A DNA stretch of 64,000 nt from Streptomyces typhae (GCF_009755605.1 NZ_WPNZ01000007.1:1-64000), one strand, 5' to 3'. Counted from the first letter of the stretch, positions 1 through 10,240 are shown. Notes: generated by a model from the letters alone, not told the origin. Made by a program: numbers and translations.

Positions 1-377
1 CAACATATCTGGCGTTGACTTTTGGCACGCTGTTGAGTTCTCAAGGAACGGACGCTTCCTTTGTACTCACCCGAGAGACTCTCTCAGGCTTTCCTCCGGG
101 CGCTTCCCTTCGGTGTTTCTTTTTGTTTCTCTTGTTCCTGCGTTTCCCACTCTACCAGATCCGTTTTCCGTTCCGTTCCCGGTTCGGATTTCATTTCCGG
201 TGGCCGTTGGAGGGCCTTTTGCCTTTCGGCGGTTCCGACTTTATCAGAAGTTTTCGGCCGGTCTGACCGGCTCAACTTTCCGAGTGATCGGGAGTGGCTT
301 CTCGATGAATGAAATTCAAGAAGCAGGCAGATGTTAACTGCCGCCGCTGGAGCTGTCCAGCTCTAGGCAACTGTTCG
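1..377 (-). other. Upstream leader region of a 16S rRNA operon (operon off the left edge)
   Basis: No protein gene is credible here. Read on the minus strand, the left end carries TTGAGAACTCAACA (31-44), followed by the GCGTGCCAAAAGTCAACGCC stretch that I recognise from the 5' leader of Streptomyces 16S rRNA. The 16S gene should therefore begin a little beyond position 1. Additional weaker -10-like boxes on the minus strand, TAGAGT (149-154) and GATAAA (240-245), have poor -35 partners and fit the multiple-promoter habit of Streptomyces rrn operons. The long ORFs in this stretch are low-complexity shadows. Confidence 0.75.
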
Positions 378-406
378 AATCTACCTCCCCGGATCGGTCG
401 TGTCAA
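378..406 (-). promoter_or_regulatory. Strong vegetative promoter of the rRNA operon
   Basis: On the minus strand there is a perfect -35 TTGACA (401-406), a 17-bp spacer and a -10 TAGATT (378-383). This matches the principal (HrdB-type) sigma consensus and points into the 16S leader. It is the best-matched promoter of the region. Confidence 0.8.
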
Positions 407-459
407 CGACTTTTCTGGGGCGACGAGGAGACTAGCAGGTCAGATGCGTCGTGCGCACA

Positions 460-1467
460 TCACGCAGCGGTGGGGACCGTGGCGCTGCGCTCGGACTCGT
501 CGACGTCGCCGGTCTCACCGGCGCGTGCGGCCCTGCCGCCGAGGACGTACACGTACGCGAGAAACGCCAGTTCCGCGACGACGCCGATGCCGATGCGCGC
601 CCAGGTGGGAAGGCCCGAAGGGGTCACGAAGCCTTCGATGGCGCCGGAGATCAGCAGGACGAGGGCCAGGCCGATCGCCATGCCCAGGGCGGCGCGACCC
701 TCTTCCGCCATCGCCGTGCGTCGCGTGCGCGGGCCCGGGTCTATGAGGGTCCAGCCGAGGCGCAGGCCCGTACCGGCCGCCACGAAGACCGCGGTCAGTT
801 CCAGGAGGCCGTGCGGAAGGACGAGCCCCAGGAAGGTGTCCAGGCGTCCCGCGGAGGACATCAGGCCGATGCCGACGCCCAGGTTCAGCATGTTCTGGAA
901 GAGGATCCAGATGACCGGGAAGCAGAGGAAGGCGCCAAGGACCAGGCACATCGCCGCCGCTTGCGCGTTGTTCGTCCACACCTGGGCGGCGAACGAAGCC
1001 GCCGGGTTGCTGGAGTAGTACGTCTCGTACTCGCCCCCGGGGCGCGTGAGGTCGCGCAACTGGGAGGGGGCGGCTATGGAGGACTGGACCTCCGGGTGCG
1101 TGCCTATCCACCAGCCGAGCACGGCGGCCAGCACCGCGGACAGCAACGCCGTCGGCACCCACCAATGGCGGGAGCGGTAGACCGCCGCGGGGAAACCGTG
1201 CGTCAGGAAGCGCGTCGCGTCCCTCCAGGAGGCGCGGCGCGCCCCCGTCACGGCACTACGCGCGCGTGCCACCAGCTGGGTGAGCCGCCCGGTCAGCTGG
1301 GGGTCCGGAGCACTGGACTGGATCAGCGAGAGATGGGTGGCCGTGCGCTGGTAGAGGGTGACAAGCTCGTCGGCCTCCGGGCCGGTGAGCCGGCGCTGGC
1401 GGCGCAGCAGGGCGTCTAGACGGTCCCATTCGGCCCGGTGGGCGGTCACGAAGACGTCGAGGTCCAT
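460..1467 (-). CDS. Stage II sporulation protein M (SpoIIM/DUF95) family integral membrane protein
   Basis: A 335-residue protein with a polar N-terminal region (about residues 1-110, rich in Arg and Leu) followed by several hydrophobic helices. These include WWVPTALLSAVLAAVLGWW (about 122-140), AAMCLVLGAFLCFPVIWIL and a C-terminal pair ending near residue 310. This is the layout of actinobacterial SpoIIM/DUF95 proteins. In Bacillus, SpoIIM acts in the engulfment complex; the role of the Streptomyces homologue is not established. It starts at ATG 1467 and is divergent from the RDD-family gene, a common pairing. Its 3' end faces the rRNA promoter region. Confidence 0.8.
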   Translation of the reverse strand: MDLDVFVTAHRAEWDRLDALLRRQRRLTGPEADELVTLYQRTATHLSLIQSSAPDPQLTGRLTQLVARARSAVTGARRASWRDATRFLTHGFPAAVYRSRHWWVPTALLSAVLAAVLGWWIGTHPEVQSSIAAPSQLRDLTRPGGEYETYYSSNPAASFAAQVWTNNAQAAAMCLVLGAFLCFPVIWILFQNMLNLGVGIGLMSSAGRLDTFLGLVLPHGLLELTAVFVAAGTGLRLGWTLIDPGPRTRRTAMAEEGRAALGMAIGLALVLLISGAIEGFVTPSGLPTWARIGIGVVAELAFLAYVYVLGGRAARAGETGDVDESERSATVPTAA

Positions 1468-1613
1468 CAGGTCGGCTGCTCCTCGGCTTCTCGGCTTCTC
1501 GTACTGCTGCTGCGATTGCTGGAATGACGCGATCCGCGGTCATTTTGGGCACCATCCATAGTCAGCTTGGCAGACTGGCTGTTCCGGGGCGGCTATGAGG
1601 ATGGGCGGCAGGC

Positions 1614-2582
1614 GTGAACGATCTGGTGACGGGCGAGGCGGTGGCCCTGGAACTGCGGCCGGCGAAACTGCCGAGCCGTGCCCTTGCCGTGCTCATCGAC
1701 ATGGTCGTCGCCTGGTCGGCCTACCTTGCCGTGACGCTCGGTCTCCTCGCCGCGGCGGGATCGCTCGACGACGCGGCCGTCGCCGCGATCGCGGTGTCGA
1801 CGTTCGTTCTGGTCCTCGTGGGCGTGCCGATCGCGGTGGAGACGCTCAGCCACGGGCGTTCGCTCGGGAAGCTGGCGTGCGGGCTGCGGGTGGTGCGGGA
1901 CGACGGCGGGCCGATCCGGTTCCGCCACGCACTGGTGCGCGGGGCCGTCGGGGTCGTCGAGATCCTGCTGACTTTCGGAGTCGTCGCCTGCATCGCCTCG
2001 CTGGTGTCGGCGCGCGGGCGACGGCTCGGGGACGTTTTCGCGGGCACGCTCGTCGTGCGGGAGCGGGTGCCCACGAGCCGGACCGAGTACGTGCCCGCGC
2101 CGCCGCCGTGGCTGGTCGGACGGTTCGCGGAACTGGACCTGTCCGCGGTGCCGGACGGATTGTGGCTGGCCGTACGGCAGTACCTGACCCGGATGGGGCA
2201 GCTGGATCCCCAGGTCGGCTGGGCGATGGCCGAGCGGCTCGCGAACGACCTGGTGGCACGGACCGGGGCCCCGGCACCGGAAGGCGTGCCCCCGGCCGCC
2301 TTCCTCGCCGCGGTCGTGCAGGAACGGCAGGCCCGCGAGGCACGGCGCGCTTTCGGCGCCACGGGTACGCCGGGATTCACGGCAGCGCCTGGCTATCCGG
2401 CCGACCCCGGTGCCCCCGGTGCCCCCGCACCGGCGCCCACTCCATTTCTGGCACCTCCAGCCCAGCAAGCAGCTCAAGCACCCCAGTCCCCACAGGCACC
2501 TCAGGCACCACAGTCACCTCAAGCACCTTCAGAGGCTGAGCATCCCGGCCGCCCCGCCACTGGGTTCGTGCCGCCCGCCTAG
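1614..2582 (+). CDS. RDD family membrane protein
   Basis: A 322-residue protein starting at GTG 1614. The N-terminal RDD domain shows KLPSRALAVLIDMVVAWSAY (Arg and Asp in the first helix), a second helix and the typical GRSLGKLACGLRVV loop, then GRRLGDVFAGTLVV (about residues 125-150). Residues from about 240 on are a Pro/Ala/Gln-rich tail with repeated PQAPQSPQAP units, likely disordered and cytoplasmic. RDD proteins are small multi-pass membrane proteins whose substrate is generally unknown; some act in ion exchange. It is divergent from the SpoIIM-like gene. No separate promoter is obvious in the 146-bp gap. Confidence 0.85.
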   Translation: MNDLVTGEAVALELRPAKLPSRALAVLIDMVVAWSAYLAVTLGLLAAAGSLDDAAVAAIAVSTFVLVLVGVPIAVETLSHGRSLGKLACGLRVVRDDGGPIRFRHALVRGAVGVVEILLTFGVVACIASLVSARGRRLGDVFAGTLVVRERVPTSRTEYVPAPPPWLVGRFAELDLSAVPDGLWLAVRQYLTRMGQLDPQVGWAMAERLANDLVARTGAPAPEGVPPAAFLAAVVQERQAREARRAFGATGTPGFTAAPGYPADPGAPGAPAPAPTPFLAPPAQQAAQAPQSPQAPQAPQSPQAPSEAEHPGRPATGFVPPA

Positions 2583-2600
2583 GCCCGGCCTCGGCGGACG

Positions 2601-3215
2601 TCAGGCGAAGACCGACGGTGGTGACTCGAGGTTCTCCAACTCGATGCCGGGGGCCGCGAGGACCACGTCGCCGGTGAGGTGGACGGTGTGCTGCTCCCCC
2701 GTGTCCAGGGCTGTGACCTGGTATTCGTCCACGGTCAGAGGGCCGTTGTCAGTGGCGTGTGCTTCTCTCTTCAGCAGGGCCCAGGACTGGTCGAGGGTGC
2801 GGGGGGCGAGGACCGGGTCCGTGAAGGCGACCAGGCGTACGCGGGTCGCGGGGGAAGCGGGGGCGAGCCGCAGCAGCCGTGCCGTGGCGACGAGAAAGGC
2901 GGGGGATGTGCCGGTGAACGCGTGGGCGGGGGCGCTGTTCTCGGTGGCGTGCGCGCCGGAGGGGTCGGTGCGGACCCAGGTCACGCCGTCGAGGGCGGCC
3001 GCGCGCACCTGCCAGTCACCGGCGTGCAGTTCGAGACGGATGGGACGGCCGAGTTCGTCGAGGGCCAGATCGACGGAGCCCTGGTGATCGCCGGAGGGGG
3101 TGGTGCGCCGGGCGACATAGCGCCAGCCGGAGGGGCCGGGGGCGCACTGGAAGTGTTCTTCACCGAGGGGGGTGTGATCATGCGGATCGTGCAGCGAATA
3201 ACGGCCGCGGGGCAT
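2601..3215 (-). CDS. Conserved hypothetical protein (beta-rich, about 204 residues)
   Basis: I do not recognise a named domain. The protein is soluble, without signal peptide or membrane segments, and contains alternating hydrophobic stretches (WRYVARRT, LDELGRPIRLELHAGDWQVR, YQVTALDTGEQHTVHLTGD) that suggest a beta-sandwich-like fold. High GC at third codon positions and an AAGGA box about nine bases before ATG 3215 support it as a real gene. It lies directly downstream of ahcY on the same strand, but the inverted repeat at 3277-3308 probably separates the two transcripts. It converges with the RDD gene. Confidence 0.7.
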   Translation of the reverse strand: MPRGRYSLHDPHDHTPLGEEHFQCAPGPSGWRYVARRTTPSGDHQGSVDLALDELGRPIRLELHAGDWQVRAAALDGVTWVRTDPSGAHATENSAPAHAFTGTSPAFLVATARLLRLAPASPATRVRLVAFTDPVLAPRTLDQSWALLKREAHATDNGPLTVDEYQVTALDTGEQHTVHLTGDVVLAAPGIELENLESPPSVFA

Positions 3216-3276
3216 GGTGCGTGGTCCTTGTCGGGGGACGTGGCGTAGGGCAGCCGGAGCCGGGGCCGCTACGGAG

Positions 3277-3308
3277 GCAGGCCCCCGCCGAGGTGGGCGA
3301 GGGCCTGC
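3277..3308 (-). terminator. Hairpin terminator downstream of ahcY
   Basis: GCAGGCCCCCGCC (3277-3289) pairs with GGCGAGGGCCTGC (3296-3308) with one mismatch and a 6-base loop. It begins about 43 bases after the ahcY stop codon. There is no long T-run, which is usual for Streptomyces terminators. Confidence 0.6.
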
Positions 3309-3350
3309 CGGAGCGACGGGTACGTCACCGTTGCCGGTGCCGCCGTCGGA

Positions 3351-4805
<1,455 letters not shown>

Positions 4806-5326
4806 TCTGAGCTGCTCCTCGTGGTAGATCGAGGGTGGGCATGGCTGACCTGCGGCGTCGGGGCACAGAGCAGCACCGGCGCGCGCAGTGCAGTCCGTCG
4901 GAGGCCCTCTCTCCCTCGGCCGGTCCAGGAGCGAACCGCCCGACCGCCATCAGCAGCGACGTCTGGCACTGTCACGAATCTACACCGATTGGCCCAGTGA
5001 GCCCCAGCCCGCCTCGGCGGGGAGTGCGGCCGGATCGAGGTCTGCGCGGCGGTACGGAGACCTTGATGGGCCGGGATCTGCGCGCGTTGGGACCTGCTTG
5101 TGTCTGCTGCGGGAGGCCTGGATGTCGTGGGCGTGTGCGCGGTGGTGTTCGGCCGAGGTGTGAGCAGATCCACGTGACCGCGTGACCTGTCGGGCCGGGA
5201 GCTGGTGCGGGCCGGAGGCTGCCGCGGAGGCCGTGCTGGGCCGTGTTGGGGCTTCTGCGCGAGGTTCGGTGAGGTCGGTCGGGCTCGCCGTGCGGGCGAA
5301 GGGTCCCGGGTTTGTCGTGCGTGCGA
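4806..5326. other. Long intergenic region upstream of ahcY
   Basis: No convincing gene is present; the overlapping ORFs are shadows without matching codon bias. On the minus strand a TAGATT box (4976-4981) lies about 170 bases before ahcY with a poor -35, so the ahcY promoter is only a guess. I looked for the conserved core of SAH riboswitches and did not find one by eye. Confidence 0.4.
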
Positions 5327-5363
5327 GGGGCCCCGCACCTGTCTTGTCCGGTGCGGGGCCCTT
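5327..5363 (-). terminator. Hairpin terminator downstream of the cation-diffusion transporter gene
   Basis: GGGCCCCGCACC (5328-5339) and GGTGCGGGGCCC (5350-5361) form a perfect 12-bp stem with a 10-base loop. It sits about 100 bases past the stop of the minus-strand transporter gene. Confidence 0.65.
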
Positions 5364-5459
5364 CGTCTCGTACAGATTCCGGTTGCCGGGCGTCGGGGCT
5401 GTGACCGCCCGTTCCGTCCCTGGCGGGCCGGGTGCCCACGGGGACGGCCGGAAGTGGTG

Positions 5460-6458
5460 CTAGTGGTCGGTCTGCGGGGAGCCGCCCGGGGTCTTCGCCG
5501 GGGAGCCGCCCGGGGTCTTCGCCGGGTTGGTGCCTGCTGCTGCCGCTTCCTCGCTGTATATGTCCGGCTCGAGGTAGATGACGCGGGCGATGGGGACTGC
5601 ATCGCGGATGCGGGCCTCCGCGGCGTTGATGGCGTCGGCGATCTCGCGGGCCGTGTCGTCGTGCTGGACGGCGACCTTGGCGGCGACGAGGAGTTCCTCG
5701 GGGCCGAGGTGGAGCGTGCGCATGTGGATCACGCCGGTGACGGTGTCGCCGTCGACGAGGGCCTTCTCGATCTCGGCGACCTCTTCGGTGCCCGCGGATT
5801 CGCCGAGCAGCAGCGACTTGGTCTCGGCCGCGAGGACGACCGCGATGAGGATGAGCAGCACACCGATGCAGAGGGTGCCGATGCCGTCCCAGACTCCGTC
5901 ACCCGTGGCGAGCGCGAGGCCGACGCCGCCGAGCGCCAGGACCAGGCCGACGAGCGCGCCGAGGTCCTCCAGGAGCACGACCGGCAGCTCGGGCGCCTTG
6001 GCCCGGCGCACGAACTGCGTCCAGGAGAGCTTGCCGCGCAGGGCGTTGGACTCCTTGATGGCCGTACGGAAGGAGAAGGACTCCGCGATGATCGCGAAGA
6101 CCAGGACGCCGACCGGCCAGTACCAGTGTTCGAGCTCGTGCGGGTGCTTGATCTTCTCGTAGCCCTCGTAGATGGCGAACATGCCACCGACCGAGAACAG
6201 CACGATGGAGACCAGGAACGCGTAGATGTAGCGCTCGCGGCCGTAGCCGAAGGGGTGTTGCGGGGTCGCCTCGCGCTGTGCCTTCTTGCCGCCGAGGAGC
6301 AGCAGCCCCTGGTTGCCGGAGTCGGCGAGCGAGTGCACGCTCTCGGCGAGCATCGACGACGAGCCACTGAAGAGGAACGCCACGAACTTCGCCACCGCGA
6401 TCGCGAGGTTGGCGGCCAGTGCCGCCACGATCGCCCTTGTTCCGCCTGACGCACTCAT
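5460..6458 (-). CDS. Cation diffusion facilitator (CDF) family metal transporter
   Basis: Exports divalent metal ions such as zinc across the cytoplasmic membrane in exchange for protons (family function). About 332 residues with the N-terminal helices AIVAALAANLAIAVAKFVAF and the hallmark HSLADSGNQGLLLLGG segment, whose His/Asp residues bind the metal. Further helices include YAFLVSIVLFSVGGMFAIYE and GVLVFAIIAESF, and a cytoplasmic C-terminal domain contains MRTLHLGPEELLVAAKVAV. The tail carries a PAKTPGGS repeat. I chose ATG 6458 (MSASGG) over an in-frame start 108 bases upstream, because the extra residues come from tandem repeats and AAGGGA lies before 6458. It lies downstream of manA on the same strand. 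Confidence 0.9.
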   Translation of the reverse strand: MSASGGTRAIVAALAANLAIAVAKFVAFLFSGSSSMLAESVHSLADSGNQGLLLLGGKKAQREATPQHPFGYGRERYIYAFLVSIVLFSVGGMFAIYEGYEKIKHPHELEHWYWPVGVLVFAIIAESFSFRTAIKESNALRGKLSWTQFVRRAKAPELPVVLLEDLGALVGLVLALGGVGLALATGDGVWDGIGTLCIGVLLILIAVVLAAETKSLLLGESAGTEEVAEIEKALVDGDTVTGVIHMRTLHLGPEELLVAAKVAVQHDDTAREIADAINAAEARIRDAVPIARVIYLEPDIYSEEAAAAGTNPAKTPGGSPAKTPGGSPQTDH

Positions 6459-6493
6459 GTGTGCCCGAATTCCCTTCGCCTGCGTCACTACTA

Positions 6494-6563
6494 CTCGTTG
6501 CGCGCGACTGGTCGTTGCGCACGGCTGCCCGTTGCGCACGACTACCCGTTGCGCGCGGCCTGG
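6494..6563. repeat. Short imperfect tandem repeats upstream of the CDF gene
   Basis: About four degenerate copies of an approximately 18-base unit of the form CGTTGCGCACGACTGCCC. They lie in the 165-bp gap between manA and the CDF gene and are probably not translated. Confidence 0.55.
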
Positions 6564-6623
6564 CACTGCTTTGCCGGGCCTTTGCGGTGGGTCATTGTTG
6601 CAGTACGGGACGCGTGCGGGGGT

Positions 6624-7775
6624 TCAGGCCACCACAGTGGCGCGGAAAACCGTGCCGGTACCGGATACTTCGGCCTTTTCGCCCGCGGGGACGAACGCGG
6701 ACTGTCCGGGCGTCAGGGCGATGTCGCCCGCGCGCACCGTGCCCGCGGTGCAGAGCAGGATCTGCGGGGTCCCGGCGGTGAGGTCGTGGGCGGCGCCGCC
6801 CTCGGCGAGGACGAAGCGGGAGAGGCGGAACTCGTCGATCGGGGTGTCGTAGACCTCCTCGCCGTCCGGGGAGGCCTCCGGGCGGAGGATGCCGGGGTCG
6901 GTGGCCTCGAAGCGGACGATGCGCAGGAGTTCGGGTACGTCGACGTGCTTCGGGGTCAGGCCGCAGCGCAGCACGTTGTCGGAGTTGGCCATGATCTCCA
7001 CACCGAGGCCTTCGAGGTAGGCGTGCGGGACGCCGGCGCCGAGGAACAGGGCCTCGCCGGGCTGCAGCCGGACGTGGTTGAGGAGCATCGCGGCGATGAC
7101 GCCGGGGTCGCCCGGGTAGTCGCGCGCGATGGCGGCGTACGGGGCGTAGGTGCCGCCGATGCGCTCGGCGGCGGCCGCGGCGTCGGCGACCGTCTTCGCC
7201 ATGTCGTCCGGGTCGGCGGTGAGCACGGCTGTCAGGACCTCGCGCAGCGCGCCCTCTTCGGGCTTGGCGCGCAGCAGGTCCACGTACGGTTCGAGGGAGT
7301 CGACACCGAGGCCCGAAAGCAGTTCGGCGGCGGCGGCGGGCGCGCGGAAGCCGCACAGTCCGTCGAAGGGCGTGAGCGCGCAGATCAGTTCGGGCTTGTG
7401 GTTGGCGTCCTTGTAGTTGCGGTGCGGGGCGTCGATGGGGACGCCGCGGCGCCGCTCGTCCTCGTACCCGTCCCCGGCCTCCTCGCGGTTCGGGTGCACC
7501 TGGAGGGAGAGCGGGGCGCCCGCGGCGAGGATCTTCAGGAGGAACGGGAGGCGCGGACCGAACTTGGCGACGGCGCGCGGGCCCAGCTCGCGCGCCGGGT
7601 CCTCGTCGATCACCTCGTCGAGCGGGCCGCGCTCGGTGCGCGAGGGTGCGCCCGGGTGGGCGCCCATCCACATCTCGGCCTGCGGCTCGCCGGTCGGCTC
7701 GGTGCCGAGGAGCTCCGCGATGGCGGTGGTGGAGCCCCAGGCGTAGGGGCGGATGGTGTTGGTGAGGCGGTCCAC
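6624..7775 (-). CDS. manA: Mannose-6-phosphate isomerase, class I
   Basis: Interconverts fructose-6-phosphate and mannose-6-phosphate, the entry to GDP-mannose synthesis; zinc-dependent and cytosolic. 383 residues with type I features: YAWGS near the N-terminus (11-15), LSLQVHPN (89-96), HKPELICALTPFDG (126-139) and PGEALFLGAGVPHAYLEG near residue 240, which contribute metal ligands and substrate contacts. It starts at GTG 7775, preceded by an AAGGGAGA ribosome site. That site lies only 14 bases after the stop of the upstream repeat ORF, so the genes are probably co-transcribed. It completes a mannose-phosphate cluster with manB and the SIS-domain gene. Confidence 0.95.
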   Translation of the reverse strand: MDRLTNTIRPYAWGSTTAIAELLGTEPTGEPQAEMWMGAHPGAPSRTERGPLDEVIDEDPARELGPRAVAKFGPRLPFLLKILAAGAPLSLQVHPNREEAGDGYEDERRRGVPIDAPHRNYKDANHKPELICALTPFDGLCGFRAPAAAAELLSGLGVDSLEPYVDLLRAKPEEGALREVLTAVLTADPDDMAKTVADAAAAAERIGGTYAPYAAIARDYPGDPGVIAAMLLNHVRLQPGEALFLGAGVPHAYLEGLGVEIMANSDNVLRCGLTPKHVDVPELLRIVRFEATDPGILRPEASPDGEEVYDTPIDEFRLSRFVLAEGGAAHDLTAGTPQILLCTAGTVRAGDIALTPGQSAFVPAGEKAEVSGTGTVFRATVVA

Positions 7776-7789
7776 GGAGAGGGTCTCCC

Positions 7790-8506
7790 TTATGGATACG
7801 TGCGGGGGCGCGGGGTGCGCGGCGCGCGGCTGTGTGGGGTGCGCGGCGTGCGCGGCCCGCGGCTGTGTGGGGTGCGCGGCGTGCGCGGCCCGCGGCTGTG
7901 TGGGGTGCGCGGCGCGCGGCTGTGGGGGGCTCGGGCGCGCGGGGCTCGGGCGTCCGGGTGGTGCCGCTTGTGCGTGCCGGTGGCTGTGGCGGGGGTGACA
8001 GCCGTGGCGGCGGTGTCGGCAGGGGCGGTGCTCGTGTCCCTGCCGGCGCCGGAGTTCAGGCCGATGTCGGTACCCGGGCCTGCGGCGGTGCCTAGGCTGA
8101 TGTCGGTACCCAGGCCTGCGGCGGTGCTGTTGTTTGCGGTGGTGCCGAGGCCGGGGGCGGTGGCCCGGCCTGCGGCGGTGTCCTGGTTTGCGGTGGTGCC
8201 GAGGTCGGGGGCGGCGCCTCGGTCCGTGGCAGTGCCCTCGTTTGCGGCGGTGCTCGAACCGGAGGCTGCGCCCCGGCCCATAGCAGTGCCCTCGTCTGCG
8301 ACGATGCCCGAACCGCAGGCTGCGCCCCGGCCCATAGCAGTGCCCTCGGTTGCGACGATGCCCGAACCGGGGGCTGCGCCCCGGCCCACGGCACTGGCGG
8401 TGCCCGTACCCGTGCCTGCGCGCTCGTCGGGCGACGGCGTGCAGGCCGGGTGGTGCGGCGTCGGCGCGTGGGATGCGTCGGTGCCGCCGGGCGGCGTCGT
8501 CGTCAT
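7790..8506 (-). CDS. Repeat-rich hypothetical protein coupled to the SIS-domain gene
   Basis: A 238-residue ORF whose ATG (8506) overlaps the stop codon of the upstream SIS gene as ATGA, suggesting translational coupling. It ends with TAA 14 bases before the manA start. The middle is built of degenerate 18-residue repeats of the form GRGAAxGSGIVAxEGTAM (54-bp units). The C-terminus consists of 11-residue repeats TPHSRGPRTPR (33-bp units) and is very basic. Both periods are multiples of three, and the first 30 codons are almost all G/C-ending, which favours real coding. No domain, signal peptide or membrane helix is visible. It could be a recently expanded disordered protein or repeat-filled intergenic DNA; I favour a gene but not strongly. 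Confidence 0.5.
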   Translation of the reverse strand: MTTTPPGGTDASHAPTPHHPACTPSPDERAGTGTGTASAVGRGAAPGSGIVATEGTAMGRGAACGSGIVADEGTAMGRGAASGSSTAANEGTATDRGAAPDLGTTANQDTAAGRATAPGLGTTANNSTAAGLGTDISLGTAAGPGTDIGLNSGAGRDTSTAPADTAATAVTPATATGTHKRHHPDARAPRARAPHSRAPRTPHSRGPRTPRTPHSRGPRTPRTPHSRAPRTPRPRTYP

Positions 8507-9876
8507 GATCCGTCTCCGGAGGCGAGCGCCAGGTAAACGGCCGCGAAATCCGTGATGGCGATCAGTTCGGCGAGGCGTTCCAGGTCGCTGCCCTCGGCCG
8601 GTTCCAGCTCGCTGAGCGCCACGTCGTGGCCGTGGGCGAGTTCGCGCGCGGCGGGAGCCGCGGTCAGGCCGCCGAGGTCGGCGGGCTGTTCCCGGAGCAG
8701 GACCACGCGGGCGCGCAGCCGGGCCGGTTCCTCGACGCGGTCGCGGAAGAAGTCGTCGCTGTCGGCGGCGCCCGCCGGGCCGCCCGCAAGGAGCGCGGCG
8801 TGCGCGGGCAGCGCCTCGGGCAGCTCCGCGGCGAGCGCCGGGTGCCCCGCGAGCTCGGCGAGCGCGGCGGCGAAGCGGCGGCCCGCCATGCCCGCGCTGT
8901 GGCCCTCGGTCCAGATCAGCGGCAGCGACTCGGAGAGTTCGGCGGCGAGGGTCTTCGCGGGGTTGCTGTACGTCGCGATGGCCGGGCCGCAGCGCTCGGC
9001 GGCGGCGTCCAGGCGGTCGGCGACCTTCTGCAGCGCCTCGACGGGGGCGGCGATCAGGCCGGTGCGGTCGAGGAGGACCAGCAGCGGCGTGAGCAGCGCC
9101 CACAGGGTCCCGGGGGCGGCCGCGGGGGCCTCCGGCGGGTCGTTGTGCGGGGAGGTCAGGGGGCCACGTTCGTCCGGCACACGGTGGGCCGCGCCGACCG
9201 TTGCGGGGCCTTGCGGGGCTGCGGGGTCCTGCCCGGGGCTGCCTGCCGGCGGGCTCTGCGGGGACTCCGGGCCCTGAGGGGACGCGGGGTCTCCCTGGGC
9301 GGAGCCTGCGGAGTCGTCGCGGGCGAGGAGGCGGCTGTCCGCTTCCCCGTACGTCGTCGTCCCTCCGTACGCCGTCACGCCCGGCGCCAGCGCCATCGGG
9401 ACCGCCAGGCCGTGCGAACCGGTCACGCTCTCGGCCAGGGGCGAGCGGGCCGGGGCGATCGCGACGACGGTGCAGCCGCGGCGGTAGGCCTGCTCGGCGA
9501 GGAGCGTGAGCCCTGGTTCCGTGCCGTCCGGGGTGACGATGAGCAGCAGGTCCACGGGCCCCGTCCAGCCCGGCAGCGCCCAGCGCAGGGCGCCCGCGGC
9601 GGGGGCCACGCCCGTGGGGGCCAGGCGCACGACGGGACAGCCGGTGCCCGCGAGGGCGCCGACGAGGTCGGCGACGCCGGTGGCCGCGGTGCCCGGACCC
9701 GCGATCAGGACGGCGCGGGGGCGGCCGTCGGGCTTGAGCTCCGTGAGGCCGGACTCCGTGGCGTGCCGGACCGCGGTCCGTACGCGGGCGCCTGCTTCGG
9801 CGGCGCCGCGCAACAGGTCGTGCAGGTCCGCTCGGGCCAGGGCCTCGGGGGCGTCTAGGAGCGACTCGTCGAGCAT
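8503..9876 (-). CDS. SIS-domain protein, bifunctional phosphoglucose/phosphomannose isomerase-like
   Basis: 457 residues starting at ATG 9876 with GGAGG upstream. The N-terminal SIS-type sugar isomerase fold shows RAVLIAGPGTAATGVADLV and VDLLLIVTPDGTEPGLTLLAE. The C-terminal half (PVEALQKVADRLDAAAERC onward, including LPLIWTEGHSAGMAGRRFAA) matches the C-terminal region of actinobacterial PGI/PMI proteins. Between them, about residues 185-260, is a Pro/Gln/Ser low-complexity linker. The position between manB and manA fits a role in hexose-phosphate interconversion. Whether it is catalytic or a regulator cannot be told from the sequence. Confidence 0.8.
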   Translation of the reverse strand: MLDESLLDAPEALARADLHDLLRGAAEAGARVRTAVRHATESGLTELKPDGRPRAVLIAGPGTAATGVADLVGALAGTGCPVVRLAPTGVAPAAGALRWALPGWTGPVDLLLIVTPDGTEPGLTLLAEQAYRRGCTVVAIAPARSPLAESVTGSHGLAVPMALAPGVTAYGGTTTYGEADSRLLARDDSAGSAQGDPASPQGPESPQSPPAGSPGQDPAAPQGPATVGAAHRVPDERGPLTSPHNDPPEAPAAAPGTLWALLTPLLVLLDRTGLIAAPVEALQKVADRLDAAAERCGPAIATYSNPAKTLAAELSESLPLIWTEGHSAGMAGRRFAAALAELAGHPALAAELPEALPAHAALLAGGPAGAADSDDFFRDRVEEPARLRARVVLLREQPADLGGLTAAPAARELAHGHDVALSELEPAEGSDLERLAELIAITDFAAVYLALASGDGS

Positions 9877-10063
9877 GGGGCGGCCTCCGATCGCCGTGCG
9901 CGGCAGGGGTGTCCCTTCCAGGGTGCCCCTTCTCAGATCGTCATCCGGTTCTCCGGTCGGATCGACATCCGGTCCTCAGATCGACATCCGGTTCTCCGGT
10001 CGAATCGTCTTCCGGCTCTCAGACCGTCATCCGGTCCTCAGAGTCGTCATCCGGTTCAGAGCG
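9877..10063. repeat. Short tandem repeats between the SIS and Trm112-like genes
   Basis: This 187-bp gap is filled with about eight imperfect copies of a unit resembling TCATCCGGTTCTCCGGTCGGA. I see no gene, and the repeats do not keep a constant period. Confidence 0.5.
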
Positions 10064-10240
10064 TCATCCGGGGCGGCGGGCCTCGTCGACCAGGAGGACG
10101 GGGATGTCGTCGCGGATCGGGTAGGCCAGGCCGCACTCCGTGCCCTCAGCGGTGCAGATCAGCTCGGTGTCCGTCTCCTTCAGGGGGGCGTGGCAGGCCG
10201 GGCAGGCGAGGATCTCCAGGAGGCCGGCTTCGAGCGGCAT
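10064..10240 (-). CDS. Trm112 family small zinc-ribbon-like protein
   Basis: A 58-residue protein starting [20 protein letters not shown]. Cys13 and Cys16 form the CPxC pair, followed by [20 protein letters not shown] and an acidic end. This matches the Trm112/YcaR family, in which small zinc-binding proteins activate partner enzymes, best known for methyltransferases. It starts at ATG 10240, with GAAGGGA seven bases upstream. It lies between manB and the SIS gene on the same strand; the reason for that linkage is unknown. Confidence 0.85.
   Translation of the reverse strand: MPLEAGLLEILACPACHAPLKETDTELICTAEGTECGLAYPIRDDIPVLLVDEARRPG

Noticed and set aside
4806..5000. SAH or SAM riboswitch in the ahcY leader
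   Set aside because: I could not find the conserved core by eye; a covariance-model search would be needed, and a hit would overturn this.
7800..7925. Possible CRISPR-like array in the tandem repeats before manA
   Set aside because: Units are 33 bp head-to-tail with no unique spacers and no cas genes; they encode an 11-residue protein repeat on the minus strand.
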